From: Jeongeupia wiesaeckerbachi
GTDB taxonomy: Bacteria; Pseudomonadota; Gammaproteobacteria; Burkholderiales; Chitinibacteraceae
NCBI RefSeq assembly: GCF_050916355.1
Contig: NZ_CP136946.1
Location: 2,418,001-2,482,000 of the forward strand
Length of the DNA stretch: 64,000 nucleotides
Direction of reading: 5' to 3'
Shown here: positions 34,651 to 42,839 of the stretch, in pieces
How the letters are laid out: the number at the start of each line of letters is the position of its first letter
Numbering within the stretch: position 1 is the first letter of the stretch
The notes under the pieces: generated by a model
What the model saw: the letters and a program-made list of their open reading frames with translations, nothing else
Told to the model about the DNA's origin: nothing
Database searches by the model: none
Translations under genes and position numbers: made by a program

Positions 34651-35469
34651 ATGTTTGCTTCGCCATCCCGTGAGTTTCCGTTTACCACGCAGGATTTCGA
34701 CAAGATCCGCAAGCTGATCTACGACTACGCCGGCATCGCGCTGGCGCCCGGCAAGGAGGACATGGTCTACGGCCGGCTGGCGCGGCGCTTGCGCGCGCTG
34801 GGGCTGAACAGCTTCGGCGATTACCTGCACCGGATCGAAGCCGGTGATACGCGCGAGTTCGAGTTGTTCACCAACTCGCTGACGACCAACCTGACATCGT
34901 TTTTCCGCGAGGCACACCATTTTCCGGCGCTGATCGACCAGTTGCGTGCACAACGCGAACGTGGTGGCACGCTGCAGCTGTGGTGTTCGGCCAGCAGCAC
35001 CGGCGAAGAAGCGTGGAGCATGGCGATCAGCGCCTGCGAGGCCTTCGACAGCCTGACGCCGCCGGTGCAGATCGTCGCCACCGACCTTGACACCAATGTG
35101 CTCGAAACCGGCCGTACCGGTCTCTACAGCGCCGACGACGTCGAGAAGCTCGATCCGGCGCGGGTGCGGCGTTTCTTCATCCGCCAGCCCGATGGCCGTT
35201 ATCAGGTCAGGTCCGAGCTGAAGGCCTTGGTGACGTTCCGGCAGCTGAACCTGATCGCGCCGAGCTGGAACGTGCGCGGCCCGTTCGACGCGATCTTCTG
35301 CCGCAATGTGATGATCTATTTCGACAAGCCGACGCAGGCGCGCATCCTGCAGCGCTTTGCACCGCTGCTCAAACCCGATGGCCTGCTGTTCGTCGGCCAC
35401 TCGGAAAACCTGTACCACTCGGCCGAGTTGTTCAAGCTGCGCGGCAAGACGATCTACCAGCTTGCCTGA
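34651..35469 (+). CDS. cheR: CheR-type chemoreceptor methyltransferase
   Basis: 272 residues. A CheR N-terminal helical domain (about 10-65, with TNLTSFFRE at about 79-87) precedes an S-adenosylmethionine-binding domain (LWCSASSTGEEAWSMA, then IVATDLDTNVLETGRTG and FDAIFCRNVMIYF). It methylates glutamates of chemoreceptors. The gene stands apart from any other chemotaxis gene in this window, so it may serve an orphan receptor or a distant cluster. Confidence 0.93.
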   Translation: MFASPSREFPFTTQDFDKIRKLIYDYAGIALAPGKEDMVYGRLARRLRALGLNSFGDYLHRIEAGDTREFELFTNSLTTNLTSFFREAHHFPALIDQLRAQRERGGTLQLWCSASSTGEEAWSMAISACEAFDSLTPPVQIVATDLDTNVLETGRTGLYSADDVEKLDPARVRRFFIRQPDGRYQVRSELKALVTFRQLNLIAPSWNVRGPFDAIFCRNVMIYFDKPTQARILQRFAPLLKPDGLLFVGHSENLYHSAELFKLRGKTIYQLA

Positions 35470-35487
35470 AGGTGCTGCACTAAGCCG

Positions 35488-36042
35488 CTACAGGTAGCAC
35501 ATCGCCCGGCCGATCTCGCGCGCCTTGGCGTCGTCGACCAGCAGTCGCAGCAGCTCGAGTGCGAACACCCCGCTGGTGCCGGCGGCGCGTGACGTCGTCA
35601 CCAGCCCGTCGGTTACGACCGGATAGCTGCTGAGCGTGGCGCCGTGTTCGGTCAGCACCGGTTCGCAGCCGGGGAAGCAGGTCGCCGCCTTGCCATTGAG
35701 GATGCCGGCCTGTGCGAGCACGGTCGGCGCGGCGCAGACCGCGGCGACGCGAAGACCGGCGGCCAGATGCGCGCGCAGCCGCTCGGCCAGCGCGGTGCTG
35801 GCGGCCAGTGCCTGCGTACCGGGGCCGCCGCCGGGCAATACGATGGCGTCGGCCAGTTCGCCGTCGACCGCTGAAAACGGCAGATCGGCCTGGATGAAGA
35901 TGCCGTGCGCGCCTTCGACCGTCAGCGTGTCGTCGAGCGCGATCGTCGAAACGAAGACACCGCCGCGACGCAGCACATCGACGATGCTGACGAATTCGAC
36001 CTCTTCAAAACCCGGAGCAAGGTAGACGTGCGCGGTAGCCAT
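35488..36042 (-). CDS. DJ-1/PfpI family protein (YajL-like)
   Basis: 184 residues from ATG 36042, which follows AGGAAAG. The DJ-1 fold has the nucleophilic elbow AAVCAAPTVLA with the conserved Cys, and the upstream Glu in YLAPGFEEVEFV. Family members act as protein or nucleotide deglycases or redox chaperones. Convergent with cheR. Confidence 0.9.
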   Translation of the reverse strand: MATAHVYLAPGFEEVEFVSIVDVLRRGGVFVSTIALDDTLTVEGAHGIFIQADLPFSAVDGELADAIVLPGGGPGTQALAASTALAERLRAHLAAGLRVAAVCAAPTVLAQAGILNGKAATCFPGCEPVLTEHGATLSSYPVVTDGLVTTSRAAGTSGVFALELLRLLVDDAKAREIGRAMCYL

Positions 36043-36213
36043 ATTGCTTTCCTCAATGTGGGAGCCCGTTCCGGTAGGCGAGCGAGCCAAAGCAGTTTGT
36101 CGCCGCCCGAAGCACAGGAAGCTTCATCAAGTCCATGAGGGCGCCCCGAAGGCAGTCCCCTTGCGGGATTCCGGCGCATCGGGCGGGGACAACGGCGCAG
36201 CCGCCTGACGGGA

Positions 36214-37416
36214 TCAGCCGTAAATCGGCAGGAACAGAAATAGTTTAATCACGATCGCATTGGTGATGTCGATGAAGAATGCACCGACCATCGGCACGAC
36301 CAGGAAGGCGAGGTGCGAAGGGCCGAAGCGGTCGGTGATCGCCTGCATATTGGCGATCGCCGTCGGCGTCGCGCCGAGGCCGAAGCCGCAATGGCCGGCG
36401 GCGAGCACGGCCGCGTCGTAGTTCTTGCCCATGACGCGGAAGGTGACGAACATCGCATACAGCGCCATCGCGACGGCCTGCACGGTCAGGATGAGCAGCA
36501 TCGGCAGGGCCAGCGACGCCAGCTCCCACAGTTTGAGGCTCATCAGCGCCATCGCGAGGAACAGCGACAGGCTGACGTTGCCGAGCACCGAGACCGCGCG
36601 GTCGAAGACCTGATACCAGCCGAGCTTGGCCAGGCCGTTGCGCAGTACGACGCCGACGAACAGCACGCAGACGAAGGTCGGCAGCTCCAGCCAGGTGCCG
36701 CCGAGCCAGCCGGCGATCATCCGGCCGCCGGCCAGGCAGACGACGATCAGCGCCAGCGTCTCGATGAAGGCCTGCGCGGTAATCAGCCGCACCGCCTTCG
36801 GTTGCTCGAACGCCAGCGGGTGCGAGGTATCGGCGGCTTCACCGGTCGGCAGAGCGACCTTCTTGACCAGATGTCGCGCCACCGGGCCGCCGATCAGACC
36901 ACCGAGCACGAGGCCGAAGGTCGCGCAGGCGATCGCGACTTCGGTGGATGATTCAAGTCCGTAGGTCTGGGTGAAGACGCTGCTCCAGGCGGCACCGGTG
37001 CCGTGGCCGCCAGACAGCGTGATCGAGCCGGCCAGCAGGCCCATCAGCGGATTCAGCCCGAGCGCGCTGGCGATGGCGATGCCGATCGTGTTCTGCATCA
37101 GCAAAAGCCCCAGCACGACAACGAGGAAGATGGCGACGGTCTTGCCGCCTTTTTTCAGGCTGGCCAGATCGGCGCCGAGGCCGAGGCTGGCGAAGAAGGC
37201 CAGCATCAGCGGCGTTTGCAGGCTGGTATCAAACTGGACCTGAACATCGGCGGTGATCCGCGCCAGCAGCAGGCCGAGCGCGACGAGCAGGCCGCCGGCG
37301 ACGGGTTCGGGGATGCTGTAGGCACGCAGCGGCGGCGTGACGGCGACGATCTTGCGGCCGAACAACAGCACCAGCGAGGCGGCAACCAGCGTGCCATAGG
37401 TATCGAGTACGAGCAT
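36214..37416 (-). CDS. gltS: Sodium/glutamate symporter
   Basis: 400 residues, about ten to twelve membrane segments, ESS-family inner-membrane glutamate:Na+ symporter. Family motifs include SIPEPVAGGLLVA, the re-entrant SGGHGTGAAW loop in the first half and GHCGFGLGATPTAIANMQ in the second half. Complete. It lies on the same strand after lysA with a terminator between. Confidence 0.93.
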   Translation of the reverse strand: MLVLDTYGTLVAASLVLLFGRKIVAVTPPLRAYSIPEPVAGGLLVALGLLLARITADVQVQFDTSLQTPLMLAFFASLGLGADLASLKKGGKTVAIFLVVVLGLLLMQNTIGIAIASALGLNPLMGLLAGSITLSGGHGTGAAWSSVFTQTYGLESSTEVAIACATFGLVLGGLIGGPVARHLVKKVALPTGEAADTSHPLAFEQPKAVRLITAQAFIETLALIVVCLAGGRMIAGWLGGTWLELPTFVCVLFVGVVLRNGLAKLGWYQVFDRAVSVLGNVSLSLFLAMALMSLKLWELASLALPMLLILTVQAVAMALYAMFVTFRVMGKNYDAAVLAAGHCGFGLGATPTAIANMQAITDRFGPSHLAFLVVPMVGAFFIDITNAIVIKLFLFLPIYG

Positions 37417-37436
37417 GGGCTCTCCAGCGGAACAAA

Positions 37437-37473
37437 GTAAAACGGCCCCGATGGGTTATCGAGGCCGTTGGCA
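37437..37473 (-). terminator. Terminator after lysA
   Basis: On the minus strand the arms AACGGCCTCGAT and ATCGGGGCCGTT pair around AACCC, followed by TTAC and TTT. It lies 40 bases after the lysA stop, before gltS. Confidence 0.7.
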
Positions 37474-37514
37474 TTTTAACAGCTGGGATTGCGCGCCCGA
37501 CTGCTCGTCGCTGT

Positions 37515-38750
37515 TTAGATGTCTTCGAGCGCCAGCAGTTCGGCGACGGTCTGGCGACGGCGGATCAGCCGCGCGTTGCCGCCGTCGAGCAATACCTCGG
37601 GGATCAGCGGCCGGGTGTTGTAGTTGCTCGACATGCTCGCACCGTAGGCGCCGCCGTCGTGAAACACCAGCCAGTCGCCGACCACGGCCGGCGGCAGCTG
37701 GCGCGGCGTCACCGTGCCGCCTTCGCCTTGCGTGAATACATCGCCCGATTCACACAGCGGCCCGGCGATCACGCTGGCGCGCTCGCCGCCTTGCTTGGTT
37801 GCGCCGCCTGCGTCGAGCAACGAGACTTCGTGATAGCTGCCGTACATCGCCGGACGCATCAGGTCATTGAAACCGGCGTCGCAGAACACGAAGTGATTGC
37901 TGCCGACGTCCTTCATCGCACGGACTTCGGCAATCAGCTTGCCCGATTCGGCGACGAGGAAGCGGCCCGGTTCGATTTCCAGCGTCACCGGGTGGCCCAG
38001 ATGCGCCTCGATCTCCTTGCGCGCCGCGTCCCACAGGCTGAAATAGTGAGCGGTATCGATGCGCTCGCCGTCGACCTTGTACGGAATCGACAGGCCGCCG
38101 CCGGCCGAGATCGCCTTCAGGTCGCGACCCGAGGCCTTCACTTCCTTGATCATCGCGCCGCAGACGTTGCCGAGGTGTTCGTAATCGACGCCCGAGCCGA
38201 TGTGCATGTGCAGGCCGACCAGCTCGAGGCCGTACTGGTCGATCAGCGCGTAGGCCTCGGCCAGATGCTCGAACCAGATGCCGTGCTTGCTGGTTTCGCC
38301 GCCGGTATTGGTCTTCTGGCTGTGGCCATGGCCGAAGCCCGGGTTGATGCGCAGCCAGACGCGGTGGCCCGGGCTGACGCGGCCGAGCTGCTCGAGCATC
38401 TGCGGGCTGCCGGCGTTGACCGGAATGCCGTGCTCGACAACCTTGGCGAGTGTCGCCTCGTCGAGCAGGTCGGCGGTGAAGACGATGCCCGGGTGATCGC
38501 CGCCCGCATCAAAGCCGGCGGCCAGCGCGCGTTCGATTTCGCCGAGCGACACCGAGTCGACCTTGACGCCGGCCTCGCGCATCAGCTTGAGGATGTGGGT
38601 GTTCGAGCAGGCTTTCTGCGCGAAACGGATCACGTCGAACTGCTGCAGCTGGGTGATGCGTTCGCGGATCACCGCGGCGTCGTAAGTCCAGAGCGGGGTG
38701 CCGTACTGGCGGGCGAGGGAAACAAGCTGCGGGCCGTTGACCGGTTTCAT
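37515..38750 (-). CDS. lysA: Diaminopimelate decarboxylase
   Basis: 411 residues, final step of lysine biosynthesis: meso-diaminopimelate to lysine and CO2, PLP dependent. The PLP lysine is Lys46 in RFAQKACSN. The phosphate loop is in SAGGGLSIPY, EPGRFLVAE follows, and the active-site Cys in GPLCESGDVF comes from the partner subunit. The start at 38750 (MKPVNGPQLVSLARQYGTPLW) is the family N-terminus. Divergent from an ArgP-type regulator gene. Confidence 0.95.
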   Translation of the reverse strand: MKPVNGPQLVSLARQYGTPLWTYDAAVIRERITQLQQFDVIRFAQKACSNTHILKLMREAGVKVDSVSLGEIERALAAGFDAGGDHPGIVFTADLLDEATLAKVVEHGIPVNAGSPQMLEQLGRVSPGHRVWLRINPGFGHGHSQKTNTGGETSKHGIWFEHLAEAYALIDQYGLELVGLHMHIGSGVDYEHLGNVCGAMIKEVKASGRDLKAISAGGGLSIPYKVDGERIDTAHYFSLWDAARKEIEAHLGHPVTLEIEPGRFLVAESGKLIAEVRAMKDVGSNHFVFCDAGFNDLMRPAMYGSYHEVSLLDAGGATKQGGERASVIAGPLCESGDVFTQGEGGTVTPRQLPPAVVGDWLVFHDGGAYGASMSSNYNTRPLIPEVLLDGGNARLIRRRQTVAELLALEDI

Positions 38751-38855
38751 CGGGAATATCTCTTTGCACATCGGGATTGAGTGATCGTCGTGTATTCAAT
38801 CAGTGTGCCGCGTCGTGGTAAAACAGTCTTTTCTAATCGCCGATCAGCGCCGCTA

Positions 38856-39752
38856 ATGCTCGACTACAAGCTCCTCGAAGCCCTGGACATGGTTGCCCGC
38901 GCCGGCAGCTTCGACGGCGCCGCGCGCCGGCTGCACCTGACGCAGTCGGCCGTGTCGCAACGGATACGCCAGCTCGAGGAAAAACTCGGCTGCGTACTGC
39001 TGTCACGCGACCCGGTCGAGCCGACCGCCGAGGGCGAAAGGCTGCTGACGCACGTGCGGCGGGTACAGCAGCTCGAAGCCGAGCTGGCGCGCGATGCCGG
39101 GGCGGCGAATGCATGGCGCAGCGTGGCGATCGGCGTCAACGCCGACAGCCTCGCCGTCGGGCTGATTGCCGCGATCGCGCCGACGCTGGCGGCGCAGCAC
39201 ATCCTGCTCGACTGCGTGATCGACGACGAGGCGTACACGCTCGAATCGTTGCGGCGCGGCGCCGTCGTCGGCTGCATCGCCAGCGAGGCGGCGCCGGTGC
39301 CCGGTTGCGCGGTGCGTCCGCTGGGCGGGCTCGACTATCTGCCGGTGGCCACGCGGGATTTCGCCCAGCGCTATTTCGCCGCCGGTCTGAATGCGGCCAC
39401 GCTGGCCGATGCGCCGGCCGCGGTGTTCGCGCATCGCGACAGCCTGCACCGGCGCTGGTTGCGCGAGGCGCATGGTCTGGCCGAGGGCAGTTACCCGGCG
39501 CATGTGATTCCCGAATCGAACGCGCTGTATGCCGCGGCGCTGGCCGGCGTCGCCTACGCGGTCGTGCCGCAGGCCCAAGCGGCGGCGGCATTGGCCGCGG
39601 GCGAGCTCGTCGGTCTCGGCGAAACGACGATGGTCGTGCCGCTTTTTTGGCACCACTGGACAAAACAATCACCAGTTGCGGAGCAAATCGCCACGGCGTT
39701 GGTCGAATTCGCAGCAGGCCACTTCAACCCCCTGCCGGGAGAGCCATCATGA
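38856..39752 (+). CDS. argP: LysR-family regulator of the ArgP type
   Basis: 298 residues. The N-terminal winged helix-turn-helix (MLDYKLLEALDMVARAGSFD, then LHLTQSAVSQRIRQLEEKLG) is very like ArgP/IciA, followed by a periplasmic-binding-protein-like effector domain. In E. coli ArgP senses lysine and arginine and controls argO, lysA and others. Here it is divergent from lysA over about 105 bases, which supports lysine-responsive control of lysA (inference). Its stop overlaps the next gene's start by 4 bases. Confidence 0.88.
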   Translation: MLDYKLLEALDMVARAGSFDGAARRLHLTQSAVSQRIRQLEEKLGCVLLSRDPVEPTAEGERLLTHVRRVQQLEAELARDAGAANAWRSVAIGVNADSLAVGLIAAIAPTLAAQHILLDCVIDDEAYTLESLRRGAVVGCIASEAAPVPGCAVRPLGGLDYLPVATRDFAQRYFAAGLNAATLADAPAAVFAHRDSLHRRWLREAHGLAEGSYPAHVIPESNALYAAALAGVAYAVVPQAQAAAALAAGELVGLGETTMVVPLFWHHWTKQSPVAEQIATALVEFAAGHFNPLPGEPS

Positions 39753-40699
39753 GCCCCGAAATCGTCTTCCTCGATCGTGAAACCGTGCCCGCACCGGTGC
39801 GCCGGCCCGATGCGCCGCATCGCTGGGTCGAATACGCGCAGTCCAGTACCGAGGAGGCGAGGGAGCGTTTGCGGACGGCGACGGTGGCGATCAGCAACAA
39901 GGTGCCGCTGACTGCCGACGTGATCGACGCTGCACCCGAGCTCAAGCTCATCGCGGTGGCTGCGACCGGCTACAACATCGTCGATCTGGCCGCCTGCCGG
40001 GACCGCGGCATCGTCGTGTCGAACATCCGCGACTATGCAACCGCCGGCGTACCGGAACACGCGCTGATGCTGATGCTGGCATTGAAACGCCAACTGCTGT
40101 CGTACCGGCGCGATCTGGCCGACGGCGCCTGGCAGCGTGCCCCCGGTTTCTGCCATTTCGGCGCGCCCTTGCACGATCTGGCCGGCGGCACGCTGACCAT
40201 CATCGGCAGCGGTGCGCTCGGTCAGGCGCTTGGCAAACTCGCGCGCGCCCTTGGCATGCAGGTGATTTTTGCCGAGAAGAAGGAGGCCATCAGCCTGCGC
40301 CCCGGTTACGTGCCGTTCGATCAGGCGATCGCGCAGGCCGACGTCATCAGCCTGCACTGCCCGCTGAACGAGCGGACCCGCAACATGATTGCCGCGCGTG
40401 AACTGGCGCTGATGAAGCCCGACGCGGTGCTGATCAACACCGCCCGGGGCGGGCTGATCGACGAGGCGGCGCTGCTCGAGGCACTGCAGGCTGGCCGCAT
40501 CGGCGGCGCCGGGCTCGACGTGCTGATCGAGGAGCCGCCGCGCAACGGCAACCCGCTGCTCGACGTCGACCTGCCCAATCTGATCATCACGCCGCACATT
40601 GCTTGGGCGGGCGCCGAGACGATGCAGCGGCTGGCCGATCAACTGATCGACAACGTCGATGCCTTCCTGCGCGGCGAACCGCGCAACGTCGTGTCGTGA
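39749..40699 (+). CDS. D-2-hydroxyacid dehydrogenase (glycerate/hydroxypyruvate reductase-like)
   Basis: 316 residues. The NAD-binding domain has GSGALGQALGKLARALG. The catalytic Arg is in NTARGGLIDE, the Glu about 30 residues later, and the His in LIITPHIAWA. It is most like hydroxypyruvate reductase/glycerate dehydrogenase, but substrate calls in this family are weak. The start overlaps the argP stop (ATGA), so the two are translationally coupled. A terminator follows. Confidence 0.87.
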   Translation: MSPEIVFLDRETVPAPVRRPDAPHRWVEYAQSSTEEARERLRTATVAISNKVPLTADVIDAAPELKLIAVAATGYNIVDLAACRDRGIVVSNIRDYATAGVPEHALMLMLALKRQLLSYRRDLADGAWQRAPGFCHFGAPLHDLAGGTLTIIGSGALGQALGKLARALGMQVIFAEKKEAISLRPGYVPFDQAIAQADVISLHCPLNERTRNMIAARELALMKPDAVLINTARGGLIDEAALLEALQAGRIGGAGLDVLIEEPPRNGNPLLDVDLPNLIITPHIAWAGAETMQRLADQLIDNVDAFLRGEPRNVVS

Positions 40700-40719
40700 G
40701 TGAACTTGCCGCAAACGAC

Positions 40720-40744
40720 AACGCCGCCCAAGGGCGGCGTTTTT
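40720..40744 (+). terminator. Terminator after the hydroxyacid dehydrogenase
   Basis: Arms AACGCCGCCC and GGGCGGCGTT around AA, followed by TTT. Confidence 0.85.
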
Positions 40745-40782
40745 CATGATGTGATCCGGTCAGGGCCGACTTCGTAGGCTAT

Positions 40783-41061
40783 TCAGATCCGGCTGCGCCA
40801 CAGCGTGTTTCTGCATCGGGTGCACAGATGCTGGCGGCGGTAGTCGGTAACGCGCAGCAGACCGACATCCAGCGTCTCGGCATTGTCGCAATGGCTGCAT
40901 GCGAGCGTGCCGCTTTGGCCGGTGCGGGCGCGGTATTCGGCCTCTGTCGGCAGGTGCTCCCACGCCTTTTGCGCGCCGGGGTTGTAGACCATGTAGTAGT
41001 ACGCGGCGGCCATCAGCGCGAGCGCGCTGGCGAGTTCGAGCAGCAGGATGAACGTGGACAA
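40783..41061 (-). CDS. Small membrane protein with zinc-ribbon-like cysteines
   Basis: 92 residues. One N-terminal helix (about 4-26, MSTFILLLELASALALMAAAY) precedes a soluble part with CSHC and CTRC about 25 residues apart, a pattern fitting a zinc ribbon. I do not recognise a family. It is followed downstream by no gene on its strand and preceded by another small membrane protein. Function unknown. Confidence 0.65.
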   Translation of the reverse strand: MSTFILLLELASALALMAAAYYYMVYNPGAQKAWEHLPTEAEYRARTGQSGTLACSHCDNAETLDVGLLRVTDYRRQHLCTRCRNTLWRSRI

Positions 41062-41085
41062 ACCGGTTTCCTTATCGAAATGGCG

Positions 41086-41394
41086 TCAGAGCGTGAACAT
41101 CAGGATCAGGCTGCTCATGCACGCGATCAGCAGCGTGGCGGTCGCTGCGTCGCGAACGGGCTGGCTGGCGTGGTTGCAGCGCGCCTCGCACCAGCGCAGT
41201 GCCAGCCCGACCAAGAGGATGGCGGCCAAATGGAAGAAGGGCACGATCCAGCGATTACCACCGGCAAAGTGCAGCTTGAACAGCAGGCTGGGAACCGGAA
41301 AGCACAGACAGAGCACTGCCGCATTGACCCAGCGATTGCAGGGGAAAACACCCGACCAGCCCCACGGTACAGTCCGCATGATGCGTTTCTCCAT
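41086..41394 (-). CDS. Hypothetical small membrane protein
   Basis: 102 residues (a start at 41379, MRTVPWGW, is an alternative) with three likely membrane helices and no recognised domain. It lies between mdtD and the zinc-ribbon-like gene on the same strand, 24 bases before the latter. Function unknown. Confidence 0.6.
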   Translation of the reverse strand: MEKRIMRTVPWGWSGVFPCNRWVNAAVLCLCFPVPSLLFKLHFAGGNRWIVPFFHLAAILLVGLALRWCEARCNHASQPVRDAATATLLIACMSSLILMFTL

Positions 41395-41429
41395 GGTTTA
41401 TTTCTTAAAGCTTACATTTTTCCTGTTAT

Positions 41430-42839
41430 TCATTCCAGCTCGACATGCCCCGCTTCGCTGCATTCGCGGTCGTTCGGATCGAGCTGCCAGAAGATCCATG
41501 CGCTGATCGCGGTGATGACGCCGACGCAGGCGAACGTCACCTGAAATGCACTCAGCGCTGTGCCGGCTTCGGCATGGCCGAAGTAGTCGCTGAATGCGCC
41601 GAGCATTGCGCCTGCGGCGGCGACGCCGAGGCTCATCGACAGCTGCATGATCATCGACAACAGGCCGTTGCCTTCGGATGCCTGCGCGGTTTCCAAGTCT
41701 TTCAGTGCCAGCGTGTTCATCGCGGTGAACTGGATCGAATTGACCGCGCCGAACAATGCAAGCTGGACGATGCGCAGCCACAGCGGCTCCTGGGGCGAGA
41801 ACAGCGCGAAGCTCGTGATCATCAAACCGGTCAGGAAGGTGTTGACGACCAGGACCTGCCGGTAGCCGAAACGCTGGATCAGCGGCGAGACCCAGCTTTT
41901 GGCGGTCAGCCCGGCGATGGCGGTCGGCAGCATCATCAGCCCGGCCTCCAGCGGCGTGAAGCCAAGGCTGACCTGCAGCATCAGCGGAATCAGGAAGGGC
42001 ACTGCGCCGGCGCCGATCCGCGCGAACAGATTGCCCCAGACGCCGATCGTGTACGTACGGACATGGAACAGCGTCAGGCTGAACAGCGGCCGCGCGCTGC
42101 TGCCGGCGTGCAGCACATAGACGCAGATCGCCGCCAGCCCGGCGATCAGCAGCAGCGTGACGACGACGGTCTTCAGGCCGAGCTCGGCCAGACCGTCGAG
42201 CGACACCGAGATCGTCACCATCGCAAACGCCAGCAGCAGATAACCGTAGATGTCGAAGCGCTGGCGCTCGGCGCCGAAGAAGGCGGGCATGAAGCGCGCG
42301 GTGGCAATTGCGCCGAGGATGCCGATCGGGAGATTGATCAGGAAGATCCAGTGCCACGATGCGTAGACAACCAGCCAGCCGCCCAGGGTCGGGCCGATCA
42401 GCGGGCCGACCAGCCCCGGAATCGTGACGAAGCTCATCGCGGCAAGGAACTGTTCGCGCGGAAAGGCGCGCAGCACCGCGAGCCGCCCGACCGGCAGCAG
42501 CATCGCGCCGCCGACGCCCTGGATAACGCGGGCGACAACCAGTTGCCATAGGTTTTGCGATTGCGCGCAGGCGAGCGAGCCGATCGTGAACAGGATGATT
42601 GCCGCGAGAAACACCCGCCGGGTGCCGAAGCGGTCGGCCAGCCAGCCCGAAGCCGGCATCAGGAGCGCGACGGTGAGCATATAGCTGATCACCACCGACT
42701 GCATGCGCAGCGGGCTTTCGCCCAGGTGTGCCGCCATCGACGGCAGCGCGGTGTTGACGATGGTCGAATCCAGCGTCTGCATGAAGAAACCGATGGCAAC
42801 CAGCCACAGCAGCCAGCGGTTTTCGCGGGGTTCGCTCAT
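41430..42839 (-). CDS. mdtD: DHA2-type MFS multidrug transporter (MdtD-like)
   Basis: 469 residues, 14 predicted helices. The DHA2 motif C-like stretch and LDSTIVNTALPSMAAHLGES near the N-terminus are typical of proton-driven drug exporters; WLADRFGTRRVF is MFS motif A. It resembles MdtD. Its start overlaps the end of the KefC-like gene by 4 bases, so the two are cotranscribed and coupled. The substrate is unknown. Confidence 0.88.
   Translation of the reverse strand: MSEPRENRWLLWLVAIGFFMQTLDSTIVNTALPSMAAHLGESPLRMQSVVISYMLTVALLMPASGWLADRFGTRRVFLAAIILFTIGSLACAQSQNLWQLVVARVIQGVGGAMLLPVGRLAVLRAFPREQFLAAMSFVTIPGLVGPLIGPTLGGWLVVYASWHWIFLINLPIGILGAIATARFMPAFFGAERQRFDIYGYLLLAFAMVTISVSLDGLAELGLKTVVVTLLLIAGLAAICVYVLHAGSSARPLFSLTLFHVRTYTIGVWGNLFARIGAGAVPFLIPLMLQVSLGFTPLEAGLMMLPTAIAGLTAKSWVSPLIQRFGYRQVLVVNTFLTGLMITSFALFSPQEPLWLRIVQLALFGAVNSIQFTAMNTLALKDLETAQASEGNGLLSMIMQLSMSLGVAAAGAMLGAFSDYFGHAEAGTALSAFQVTFACVGVITAISAWIFWQLDPNDRECSEAGHVELE

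Noticed and set aside
38751..38855. Lysine riboswitch upstream of lysA
   Set aside because: The gap to the divergent argP gene is only about 105 bases, too short for the lysine riboswitch, and no matching stems were seen.
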